From NCBI GenBank assembly GCA_028532855.1, contig JAQQAL010000012.1, positions 1 to 49,290 on the forward strand: 49,290 bases of DNA. The letters are read 5' to 3'. This DNA comes from Candidatus Thalassospirochaeta sargassi. Lineage in GTDB: Bacteria > Spirochaetota > Spirochaetia > UBA9216. A program made the position numbers and the translations under genes. Positions 17,757-25,215 of the stretch are shown in pieces (positions within the stretch are counted from its first letter, which is position 1; every line of letters begins with the position of its first letter). The notes under the pieces are model-generated. The model worked only from the letters and a program-made list of their open reading frames with translations. It did no database searches and had not been told where the DNA came from.

Positions 17757-18652
17757 GGAAAATAGAGATTTACGAGGTTGGGCCCCGGGACGGTTTTCAG
17801 AACATTCCGGAGTACATAGCCCTTGAAACCAAGAAAAAGATAATTGAGGGCCTATTGGCGTCCGGTGTTGCTCATATGCAGATTACATCTTTTGTGAGCC
17901 CAAAAGCCATCCCTCAGATGAAGGATGCAACAGAATTAACCGGGTATCTGGTTGATAAATACCCCGATGCAGATTTAATGGCGCTTGTTCCAAACCTGCG
18001 CGGAGCACAGGGGGCGTGGGATGCGGGGCTGAAAACTGTATCATATGTTGTAAGCCTCGGAGAGAGCCATAATAAGGCTAATATTCGACGAACCCACGAG
18101 GAATCGCTGAGTGAACTTTTGAAGATTAGGGAAGCGCTTCCTGATCTGGATATCTGTCTGGATCTGGCAACCACCTTCGGCTGTCCCTTTGAGGGGAAGA
18201 AGTATGCTTCTGATGCCGTACCTTTTCTGAAACCCTATGTAGAGGCCGGGGTATCGGTTATCAATCTCTGTGACACCATAGGAGTTGCCAATCCGGCTCA
18301 GGTTCGTGAAACAATTGATGCCGTAAAGGCTGAGTACCCTGATATGGAACTTGAGGTTCACATCCATGATACCAGGAATATGGGAATGGTTAACACTCTT
18401 GCTGCTATCGAGCGCGGTGTTAACAAGGTTCAGTCCACCCTTGGCGGTCTGGGCGGCTGTCCCTTTGCGCCCGGAGCATCGGGAAACCTTGCGACAGAGG
18501 ACCTGGCATTCATGCTGACTGAAATGGGGTATGACACAGGAATAAATATCGAGAAAATGGTTGAACTTGCAAAATATCAGTTGGGAGAAATTCCTTCCGG
18601 CAAGTTCAGCGGGCATCTGTTAAGAATACAGAACAAGAATACGGAGGAGTAA
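17753..18652 (+). CDS. HMG-CoA lyase-like enzyme
   Basis: TIM-barrel lyase (299 aa) of the DRE-metallolyase superfamily, hydroxymethylglutaryl-CoA lyase branch. The N-terminal EVGPRDGFQN (7-16) supplies the Arg-Asp pair, HIHDTRNMG near 203-211 the metal-binding His pair, and GGLGGCPFAPGASGN around Cys236 the catalytic loop. HMG-CoA lyases split 3-hydroxy-3-methylglutaryl-CoA to acetyl-CoA and acetoacetate; homologues split related 3-hydroxyacyl-CoAs. No leucine-degradation genes are adjacent, so the usual substrate is doubtful. The context suggests it cleaves a 3-hydroxyacyl-CoA made by its neighbours. Its start overlaps the CoA-transferase stop. Confidence 0.88.
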   Translation: MRKIEIYEVGPRDGFQNIPEYIALETKKKIIEGLLASGVAHMQITSFVSPKAIPQMKDATELTGYLVDKYPDADLMALVPNLRGAQGAWDAGLKTVSYVVSLGESHNKANIRRTHEESLSELLKIREALPDLDICLDLATTFGCPFEGKKYASDAVPFLKPYVEAGVSVINLCDTIGVANPAQVRETIDAVKAEYPDMELEVHIHDTRNMGMVNTLAAIERGVNKVQSTLGGLGGCPFAPGASGNLATEDLAFMLTEMGYDTGINIEKMVELAKYQLGEIPSGKFSGHLLRIQNKNTEE

Positions 18653-18654
18653 TG

Positions 18655-19491
18655 ATGGGAACCAATACAGTAGAGTATATCCAGGAAAAATGCGCAGTAA
18701 TGCGCCGTGATGTTATAGAAATGGGTTATGTTGCCGGGGGGCGCGGCGCGCACTTCGGACCTGCTCTTTCAAGCATCGAGATTGTAGCGAGTTTATTTTT
18801 TAAGGTTATGAACCATGATCCCAAAGACCCGCGATGGCCGGAACGTGACAGATTCGTTCAGAGCAAGGGGCATGCCTGTCTCTCATACTATTCAGCCCTG
18901 ATTGAATCAGGTTATATAGACAAGAAATATATGAGCACCTTTAAACAGGATGAAAGCTTCCTGTCCGGACATCCGAGCCGGAATATTGAACACGGTATAG
19001 AGATTTCCTCCGGAAGTCTCGGCAACGGATTCGGCGTAGCCTGCGGAATGGCCAAGGCTGCAAAGATAAAGAACGAAAACCACAAGGTTTATTGTCTTGT
19101 CGGCGACGGGGAGTGTAATGAGGGAATAATCTGGGAAGCTGCCATGAACGCGGCCAAGAACAATCTTGGAAACCTTGTCGCTATACTAGACCGGAACGGT
19201 GTTCAGCTGGCAGGTAAAACCAGCGACATCATGGATGTTGATCTTGCTGCCATGTGGAAAGCCGCAGGCTGGGACGTTGCGGTTGTCGAGGACGGCAATG
19301 ATCTTAATCAGATGATTGAAGCGCTTGAAGCGATGAAGAATTCAACGGTTGAGAAACCGCATATGGTTATCGCTAATACCACCAAAGGAAAGGGGATTTC
19401 CTATATGGAAGGCAGTCTTAACTGGCATGCACGTGCAATGGATGAAGAGCAGTACAAACAGGCTGTTTCAGACCTCGAAGCTGCTGAATAG
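18655..19491 (+). CDS. Transketolase, N-terminal (ThDP pyrophosphate-binding) subunit
   Basis: Subunit (278 aa) of a two-piece transketolase. It carries the diphosphate-binding motif GDGECNEG near residues 150-157, extending to LDRNGVQ, plus early FGPALSSIEI and SKGHACLSYYS. Its partner for the rest of the active site is at 19617-20582. A second ATG at 18652 overlaps the lyase stop; 18655 gives better spacing to GGAGG (18643-18647). Split transketolases of this kind occur in sugar-acid, apiose and sulfosugar pathways as well as in central metabolism. Placement among acyl-CoA enzymes suggests a dedicated catabolic role, producing or consuming a short aldehyde. Confidence 0.92.
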   Translation: MGTNTVEYIQEKCAVMRRDVIEMGYVAGGRGAHFGPALSSIEIVASLFFKVMNHDPKDPRWPERDRFVQSKGHACLSYYSALIESGYIDKKYMSTFKQDESFLSGHPSRNIEHGIEISSGSLGNGFGVACGMAKAAKIKNENHKVYCLVGDGECNEGIIWEAAMNAAKNNLGNLVAILDRNGVQLAGKTSDIMDVDLAAMWKAAGWDVAVVEDGNDLNQMIEALEAMKNSTVEKPHMVIANTTKGKGISYMEGSLNWHARAMDEEQYKQAVSDLEAAE

Positions 19492-19500
19492 GAAGGCGCG

Positions 19501-19592
19501 ATTTAATTGAACTTCCATGTTCAATTAAATTCTGAAGTTTGAGAAGCTCAGCTTCTCAAACTTCATGCTATAACTCCCGCCATCCATGGCGG
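19501..19592 (+). repeat. Three consecutive hairpins between the transketolase subunit genes
   Basis: Three separate inverted repeats occur in 92 bases. The first is ATTTAATTGAAC (19501-19512) with GTTCAATTAAAT (19519-19530), perfect. The second is TGAAGTTTGAGAAGCT (19533-19548) with AGCTTCTCAAACTTCA (19550-19565), perfect over 16 pairs around a single base. The third is CCGCCA (19577-19582) with TGGCGG (19587-19592). None has a following U-tract, and transcription must pass through to the second subunit gene. They resemble a composite repetitive extragenic element or an mRNA-stability or attenuation structure. Confidence 0.9.
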
Positions 19593-19616
19593 TATAAAAA
19601 TTGAAGGAGTAAATTT

Positions 19617-20582
19617 ATGAGTAATATACCTTTAGATAAATTACAGGATTGGTCCAAACAGGGGCATAGAACCGTTATGGGTGATTCCCTGGTAATGCTG
19701 GCTGCTGAAAAGCCTGAGATGGTTACAGTAACAGCCGATTTGACGCCGACAGCCCGGCTGGTAGATTTTCAGGAGAAGTATCCCGACAGATTTTTTGATG
19801 TGGGAATTGCAGAGCAGAACCTTATTGATTTTTCTGCCGGTCTGGCAGTAGAGGGGCTCATTCCCTACGCTGTAGATATGGCGGCAATTGTGCCGATGCG
19901 TCCGGCTGAGCAGATGAGAATGGCTCTGGGGTACATGAACCTTAACGCAAAAGTTATCAGTATTGAAGCCGGTGTTCGTTTCGGACCGCTTGGCAACACT
20001 CACTACGGTATGGATGACATTGCCGTTACCAGAGCAATCCCTAATTTTACTGTTATGTCTCCCTCTGATCCCCTGTCTATCTATAAAACTATCTTCGCTA
20101 TTGCGGAACATGACGGTCCGGTTTACGTAAGACTTACCGGAGGTCCCGGGTTCCCGATTATGTACCCGGAAGATTTTGATTTCCAGATCGGCAAGGCTGT
20201 TGAATACAAGGAAGGCAGCCAGGTAGCATTAATCTCTACCGGTTCAATGCTTGGTCCAGCAGCTGAAGCAGCCGGGACTCTTGAAGCAAAGGGTATATCA
20301 ACAAGGGTTGTTGATATGCATACTATCAAACCGCTGGATACAGATATGCTTGATAAGGTTTTCGCCGAGAACAGACTAATAGTAACTGTTGAAGAGCATA
20401 ACTGCATAGGTGGCCTGGGTAGCGCTGTTGCTGAATATAAAGCAGGAGTTGAGGGTGCTCCAAGGCAGGTAATGGCCAGCCTTGGTGATGAGTTCAAGAA
20501 GATTGGAGATTATAAGTTCAAGCTTAAACAAAGCGGGTTAACCGCAGAGGATATTGCGGCTCTTGCTGAAGCTAATCTTTAG
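19617..20582 (+). CDS. Transketolase, C-terminal (pyrimidine-binding) subunit
   Basis: Second subunit (321 aa) of the two-piece transketolase: a pyrimidine-binding domain with DVGIAEQNLIDFSAGLA near residues 61-77 (its Glu activates ThDP), followed by the transketolase C-terminal domain with VEEHNCIGGLGSAVAEY. It starts after a good ribosome-binding site (GAAGGAG). It is separated from its partner gene by 125 bases that contain three hairpins, whereas other genes of this operon abut or overlap. That gap may tune the ratio of the subunits. Confidence 0.92.
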   Translation: MSNIPLDKLQDWSKQGHRTVMGDSLVMLAAEKPEMVTVTADLTPTARLVDFQEKYPDRFFDVGIAEQNLIDFSAGLAVEGLIPYAVDMAAIVPMRPAEQMRMALGYMNLNAKVISIEAGVRFGPLGNTHYGMDDIAVTRAIPNFTVMSPSDPLSIYKTIFAIAEHDGPVYVRLTGGPGFPIMYPEDFDFQIGKAVEYKEGSQVALISTGSMLGPAAEAAGTLEAKGISTRVVDMHTIKPLDTDMLDKVFAENRLIVTVEEHNCIGGLGSAVAEYKAGVEGAPRQVMASLGDEFKKIGDYKFKLKQSGLTAEDIAALAEANL

Positions 20583-20605
20583 GTATATTTTTTAGTTAAT
20601 AATTT

Positions 20606-20640
20606 ACGGCCACCCGTAACAATGCGGGCGGCCGTTAGAT
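20606..20640 (+). terminator. Hairpin after transketolase gene
   Basis: ACGGCCACCCG (20606-20616) pairs with CGGGCGGCCGT (20625-20635) at ten of eleven positions around an 8-base loop. A modest T-rich stretch (TAGATATTCTTTT) follows. It could be a partial terminator that lowers expression of the transporter gene. Confidence 0.5.
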
Positions 20641-20665
20641 ATTCTTTTGAATAAGGCGGCGCCAT

Positions 20666-21874
20666 TTGGTAAAGGACTCTCTCAGCGATGCTGGATACAG
20701 GAAAATGATGCTTGTAATCTGCTATGCAGTTTACTGTATGTTCGGCCTCTTTCTGGGAATGCGGACAAGTATCTTTCATTTTGTGCAGAGGGACTATCTT
20801 GATTCCTATTCACACATTGCGACCCTGATTCTTGTATCGGGAGTTCTGATGCAGCTTGCGCTTTATGCAGCAGGTTCTTTGAGTGAGCGTTTCGGATTTC
20901 ATCGAATCCTGGGCCTTGGTCTGTTCGTTTCTGCCATTTCCCTTGCCTTGATGTACCTTGTTAATTCCGCCTTATCTTTTGATCTGACATACTTTTTTTT
21001 TATGGTTGGTTTCGGTATTGCGATGCTCGCGCTGAACCTCTTTGTCAGTCACCTGGTTCCGCAGCGGAAGGGGAACGCGCTGCTGCTGCTTCATCTTTTT
21101 TTCTCAATCGGAGCGCTCGCAGGCCCCTACTGGATCAGCCTTATGACCAATGCCGGCAGTACATGGCAGGCTGTGACGGCTTTATCAACAATACCAATGT
21201 TCGGAATCCTTGTCGTGATGGTTGTCGGCGGGCGAATGAACCCGGGGTTTGTCTCAGGTGAGCTTGCTGTGCCTGAGGCTACAGTCCATGTCGGTTCCGC
21301 CGGAGCAAGGTTCAGAGTGCTGCTTGCTGACCCCTTTGTCTGGCTGTTCGCGGTGATCTTTATCTGCTCACAGATATGGGAATACGGAATAGGCACCTGG
21401 TTTGTCATTTTTGCGAGTAAAACCCGGGGGCTTGATGCAGGGGAAGCCGCACTGTATCTGACCTTATTTTACGCGAGCTATCCGGTAATCAGGATTGTAT
21501 TTTCAAGGATAATCCACCGGTTGAATCTGCTTGCGGTACTTACGGGGGCATTCATAAGCTGCATAGTTTTCGGCTGCCTCGGGATTATTTCCGGGAAGCT
21601 GATTTTTTACAGTCTTACAGGAGCCGGAATAGCTCTGATGTATCCTGGGATAATGGCTGCAATGCAGCATGTGTTCGGTACAGGCTCAACCAAAAAAATA
21701 GGTTTCATTACTATGGCCGGCGGCATGCTTCAGTATGTCGCCATCTGGAGTGTTGGACTGCTGAGTAACAGCCGGGGAATAGGCTTCGGATTTAATTCGA
21801 TGCTTTTCTATCTGGTGTTCGGTGCAATAGCGGCGGCTGCGATTATGGAGAAAACAACGAAAAAAAGAAAATGA
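20666..21874 (+). CDS. MFS transporter
   Basis: Twelve-helix major facilitator protein (402 aa) with the usual loop between the halves. The exact sugar or acid subfamily is not recognisable. I use the TTG start at 20666, which has AAGGCGG upstream; the in-frame ATG at 20705 is an alternative and would remove 13 residues. Last gene of the DeoR-controlled operon, so it is the best candidate importer for the pathway substrate (or exporter of its end product). It converges on the LacI gene at 21965. Confidence 0.85.
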   Translation: MVKDSLSDAGYRKMMLVICYAVYCMFGLFLGMRTSIFHFVQRDYLDSYSHIATLILVSGVLMQLALYAAGSLSERFGFHRILGLGLFVSAISLALMYLVNSALSFDLTYFFFMVGFGIAMLALNLFVSHLVPQRKGNALLLLHLFFSIGALAGPYWISLMTNAGSTWQAVTALSTIPMFGILVVMVVGGRMNPGFVSGELAVPEATVHVGSAGARFRVLLADPFVWLFAVIFICSQIWEYGIGTWFVIFASKTRGLDAGEAALYLTLFYASYPVIRIVFSRIIHRLNLLAVLTGAFISCIVFGCLGIISGKLIFYSLTGAGIALMYPGIMAAMQHVFGTGSTKKIGFITMAGGMLQYVAIWSVGLLSNSRGIGFGFNSMLFYLVFGAIAAAAIMEKTTKKRK

Positions 21875-21919
21875 AGAGGTTCATCCTGACAAGACGTTTT
21901 GACGTACTTTAGATGTAGA

Positions 21920-21943
21920 TGGCAGTGTGGCATTGTGGCAGTG
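21920..21943. repeat. Three tandem 8-bp repeats
   Basis: TGGCAGTG, TGGCATTG and TGGCAGTG lie head to tail in the gap between the convergent MFS and LacI genes. They differ at one base. Function unknown. Confidence 0.7.
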
Positions 21944-21964
21944 ATTCAGCATTCTCGAAGCAGT

Positions 21965-22975
21965 TTATGATTGTTTACTGGTTGTTCCTCTTACTATCAA
22001 CTCGGGTTCCAGCAGTATCCTCTGAGGATAATGCTGATTTTTATCTGAATGATTCTTTATTTCGTCAAGAAGCAGATTTACCATAATTCTGCCCAGGCTG
22101 TGTTTCGGTTGTTTCACGGTTGTGAGCTGAATCTGGGGGAGCCCTGCCATCCTGATGTTGTCGAAGCCTATGACGCCGATATCTTTACCGGGTTTAATGC
22201 CTTTCTCTTCGAGGTACTGGAGGATTCCAAGTGCAATTACATCATTATTCGCAAAGATTGAATCAGTGTCAGGATGTTCTTCAAGCAGCTGCTTTGCCAG
22301 ATTGTATCCGCTTTCTATGTCGTATTCTCCGACGCAGAATTTCGTATCATCAAAATGAAGCTCCTGTTCCCTGAACGCGTTTATAAATCCCTGTCGTCTG
22401 AACTGGCTTGCGGATGAATTTTCGGGGCCGCTGAATATAGCAGCCTTCCTGTACCCGCAATCAATCAGATGTTTACCTGCCAGATATCCGCCCTTGATAT
22501 TGTCGGTGCTTACTGAGCTGAATTTATTATTAGCTGTCCAGCTTTCAAGTCCTATAACGGGCACTACCGCTGATTCAAGCAGGGATGCGTTTTCATTGCA
22601 TACCGACTTTACAATCATGCCGTCTACCTGTTTCTGCTGAACGGCATTTATATAGTCTTTCTCTTTATCACAGTCCCAGTTAGAGATACATAGAAACACA
22701 TCATAATCACTCAGGTTTGCCGTTTCTATGATGCCGGTTGTTATCTCACCGAAGAGCGGGTTGATAATATCGGGAATAATAACACCTATGGTTTTTGTAG
22801 TTCTGCTTACAAGTCCCCGTGCTATTACATTCGGTCGGTAACCCATTTCCTTGGCGGTTTTTACAACGAGTCTCCGGGTTTCGTCGCTCACTCCGGGCTT
22901 ATTGTTCAGTGCCCTGGATACCGAAGAGAAATTGATGTTCAATTTTTGTGCTATGTCTTTAATTGTAACTTTCAT
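21965..22975 (-). CDS. LacI-family repressor, first of two paralogues
   Basis: Repressor (336 aa): LacI helix-turn-helix in residues 1-60 (VTIKDIAQKLNINFSSVSRALNN) followed by a periplasmic-binding-protein-like sensor. Very similar to the LacI protein at 28502-29527; the recognition region NFSSVSRALNNKPGVS is identical in both, so they probably share operators. It is divergent from the TIM-barrel gene at 23113, with an AAACGTTT operator at 23087-23096 between them. Context points to inositol or a derivative as the inducer. Confidence 0.93.
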   Translation of the reverse strand: MKVTIKDIAQKLNINFSSVSRALNNKPGVSDETRRLVVKTAKEMGYRPNVIARGLVSRTTKTIGVIIPDIINPLFGEITTGIIETANLSDYDVFLCISNWDCDKEKDYINAVQQKQVDGMIVKSVCNENASLLESAVVPVIGLESWTANNKFSSVSTDNIKGGYLAGKHLIDCGYRKAAIFSGPENSSASQFRRQGFINAFREQELHFDDTKFCVGEYDIESGYNLAKQLLEEHPDTDSIFANNDVIALGILQYLEEKGIKPGKDIGVIGFDNIRMAGLPQIQLTTVKQPKHSLGRIMVNLLLDEIKNHSDKNQHYPQRILLEPELIVRGTTSKQS

Positions 22976-23047
22976 TAGGAAAAAATAATAATATCAATGC
23001 CGGACTATGTAAAGAAAAAAGCCCTGGATTTTACTGAAGATTGAGTC

Positions 23048-23096
23048 TTTTGTTTACAAAACAGCAAAAACAGATATATATTGAAGCAAACGTTTG
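23048..23096 (+). promoter_or_regulatory. Promoter and LacI-type operator before the IolE-like gene
   Basis: TTTACA (23053-23058) followed 17 bases later by ATATAT (23076-23081) is a good promoter. The palindrome CAAACGTTTG (23087-23096) lies at the expected transcription start. A second inverted repeat, TTTTGTTTACAAAA (23048-23061), overlaps the -35 box. Confidence 0.75.
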
Positions 23097-23112
23097 ATGA
23101 CAGGAGAGGTTT

Positions 23113-24039
23113 ATGAGTTTGAGATTAGCAATCGCTCCCGGTGCCTGGGGTATAGAAGATCCTTTAAACCCGGATAATCCGGAGTGGGGCAGGGTTCTGG
23201 ATGATATAGGAAAATCGGGATTCGGTGGTATGGAGCTGGGGCCGTACGGATATATGCCGACAGAGGCAGCTGTGCTCCGGTGTGAACTTGATGCGCGTTC
23301 TCTGCAGGTTGTTGCAGGCACCATCTATGATGATCTGGTAAGTATTGAAAATCGGGATGCGCTGCTGAGAAAGACCCATGATATCTGCAGGTTGATAGCC
23401 GCAGTTAATAATAGAAATGAAAAAAGATTTTTGGTTCTGATTGATGCTGTTAAAGATCTTAGAAATAACACAGCAGGGCATTCAGATCTTGCAGTACGAC
23501 TTGAATTGGATAAATGGAAGAATATGATGGTAAATATCAGTGATATTTCGAAGATTGCTATGAATGAATATGGAGTAAATCCTGTCGTTCATCCGCATGC
23601 AGGCGGTTTTATTGAGTTCAGGGATGAAACAGAGCGATTTCTAAACGATATTTCACCAGAAGTAACCGGATTATGCCTGGATACAGGTCATATTTATTAT
23701 GCAGGCGAGGATCCGGCGGAGAGTTTGCTGGATTTTTCCGGAAGGCTTGAATATGTTCATTTTAAGGATATAAATCCGTCTGTGTATAAAAAAGCTCTTG
23801 AACAGCGATTGGGTTTCTTCGACGCATGCAATCAAGGTGTAATGTGTTCAATCGGACGAGGCTGCGTCGATTATGAAGCAATATTTAAAGTTCTGGAAAA
23901 ACTTAATTACAGTGAATGGATTACAATTGAGCAGGAGAGAGACCCTAAGAATTATGAAGGTGCTTTGGATGACGTTAAGCTCAGTTATGATTTTTTAGAT
24001 AATACCGCGAAGAAGTCAAGTATTAATAGCATAAACTAA
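23113..24039 (+). CDS. Xylose-isomerase-like TIM-barrel protein (IolE/IolI-like)
   Basis: Soluble TIM-barrel protein (308 aa) of the sugar isomerase/epimerase group, with metal-binding segments HPHAGGFIEF near residues 160-169 and CLDTGHIYYAG near 191-201, and a C-terminal WITIEQERDP. It resembles inosose dehydratase (IolE) and inosose isomerase (IolI). It stands in its own LacI-controlled unit, before the importer operon, and is one of three such proteins in the locus. The substrate is probably a keto-inositol or other keto-sugar, not determined. A good ribosome-binding site (AGGAGAGG) precedes the start. Confidence 0.78.
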   Translation: MSLRLAIAPGAWGIEDPLNPDNPEWGRVLDDIGKSGFGGMELGPYGYMPTEAAVLRCELDARSLQVVAGTIYDDLVSIENRDALLRKTHDICRLIAAVNNRNEKRFLVLIDAVKDLRNNTAGHSDLAVRLELDKWKNMMVNISDISKIAMNEYGVNPVVHPHAGGFIEFRDETERFLNDISPEVTGLCLDTGHIYYAGEDPAESLLDFSGRLEYVHFKDINPSVYKKALEQRLGFFDACNQGVMCSIGRGCVDYEAIFKVLEKLNYSEWITIEQERDPKNYEGALDDVKLSYDFLDNTAKKSSINSIN

Positions 24040-24080
24040 TAGGGATCTCGAAAAAATCAGGAAAATTTTGAAGAAAAAAT

Positions 24081-24126
24081 TTGACAAATTACAGAAACCA
24101 GTTAATAATATGAGCAAACGTTTGCT
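24081..24126 (+). promoter_or_regulatory. Promoter with LacI operator for the importer operon
   Basis: TTGACA (24081-24086) followed 17 bases later by AATAAT (24104-24109) is a near-consensus promoter. The perfect 14-bp palindrome AGCAAACGTTTGCT (24113-24126) covers the transcription start, a classic repressor position. Confidence 0.85.
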
Positions 24127-24183
24127 ATTGAGGCGTTGTTAGTATCTGCCAGTAGGGCAGGAAAAATAAATCGGAGGCAAAAA

Positions 24184-25128
24184 ATGATTAAAAGAATGGC
24201 TATGGTATTGGTTGTTTTGAGCATGCTCATCATACCAATGGCGGTATTTGCTAATGGTCAGCAGGATGACGGAGTTATCACAATTGGTGCGGCTATGAGT
24301 AGCTTTGCAGACAAGGGGCAGACTTATCTTCAGGATGGAGTAAGAGCTTTTGATGCTGAATATGATGATGTTGAAGTTCTTATGACTGATGCAAAAGATG
24401 ATCCGGCAGTTCAGTTGAATCAGGTTGAAACACTTCTCACAAAGGGTGTAGATGCGATTTTAATTGTTCCAGTTGATATCTCAGCTCTCAAACCTGTATT
24501 CGCAAAATGTAAGGAAGACGGAGTTAAGCTTGTTATTGCAAACAGAATGCCGGCTGAAGAATTTCATGATGACTTTGATGTATACACCGGTTCTGAGTCA
24601 ATTCAGGCTGGACTCCTCCAGGCGGAATGGGTAGCAGAGGCTATGCAGCCGGAAGGTGGAAAAGTCGGCATCCTCATGGGGCCTCTCGGCCATGAAGCTG
24701 CCATGATGAGAACTGAAGGTAACAAGCAGATTTTCGACAAATACGACAATATTGAAATTGTTATGGATGCAGAAGGCAAATGGGACCGCGCAAAGGGTAT
24801 GCAGATTGCAGAAAACTGGATTCAGAGTGGTGCTGGTCTTAATGCTATTGTTTGTAACAATGACGAAATGGCTATCGGAACTCTTCTTGCTGCAGAAGGT
24901 GCAAATCTTGCAGATGAAGATATTATTATAGCAGGTATTGATGCTACTCCTGATGCTCTTGAGTTCCTTGGTGAAGGTCTTGATGTAACCGTATTTCAGA
25001 ACATGAACGCACAGGGTTACAACGGTGCTGCTGCATGTTACAAACTCGTTAAGGGTGAGATGGTCGAAAAATGGGACTGGATTCCTTTTGAACTCGTTAC
25101 AACCGAAAACATGGACGAATATAAATAA
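24184..25128 (+). CDS. Sugar ABC transporter substrate-binding protein (RbsB-like)
   Basis: Exported periplasmic sugar-binding protein (314 aa, Peripla_BP_4 type). The signal peptide ends VFA-NGQQ near residue 24. Family features are VITIGAAMSSFADKGQTY near 31-48 and IVCNNDEMAIGTLLA near 219-233. The start at 24184 follows CGGAGG; an earlier in-frame ATG at 24136 adds a non-signal extension and is rejected. First gene of an RbsBAC-type importer under a LacI operator. Because the locus is inositol catabolism, inositol is the likely ligand (inference). Confidence 0.92.
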   Translation: MIKRMAMVLVVLSMLIIPMAVFANGQQDDGVITIGAAMSSFADKGQTYLQDGVRAFDAEYDDVEVLMTDAKDDPAVQLNQVETLLTKGVDAILIVPVDISALKPVFAKCKEDGVKLVIANRMPAEEFHDDFDVYTGSESIQAGLLQAEWVAEAMQPEGGKVGILMGPLGHEAAMMRTEGNKQIFDKYDNIEIVMDAEGKWDRAKGMQIAENWIQSGAGLNAIVCNNDEMAIGTLLAAEGANLADEDIIIAGIDATPDALEFLGEGLDVTVFQNMNAQGYNGAAACYKLVKGEMVEKWDWIPFELVTTENMDEYK

Positions 25129-25148
25129 GACGAATAAGATGTAATTAG

Positions 25149-25180
25149 AAGGGGAGCAGAAAGCTCCCCTTCATTTTAGG
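25149..25180 (+). terminator. Intercistronic hairpin after binding-protein gene
   Basis: AAGGGGAGC (25149-25157) and GCTCCCCTT (25163-25171) form a perfect 9-bp stem with a 5-base loop, followed by CATTTTAGG. It probably acts as a partial terminator or 3' stabiliser giving excess binding protein over the ATPase and permease. Confidence 0.75.
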
Positions 25181-25215
25181 GAAAAGATATTGTTTAATAA
25201 CGGGAGTAGTTCGTT

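Noticed and set aside
14868-20582. Naming this locus a sulfoquinovose (sulfo-transketolase) operon
   Set aside because: A split transketolase and acylating dehydrogenase fit, but there is no sulfoquinovosidase, isomerase or sulfonate exporter, and the HMG-CoA-lyase-like gene is unexplained. Kept only as one hypothesis.
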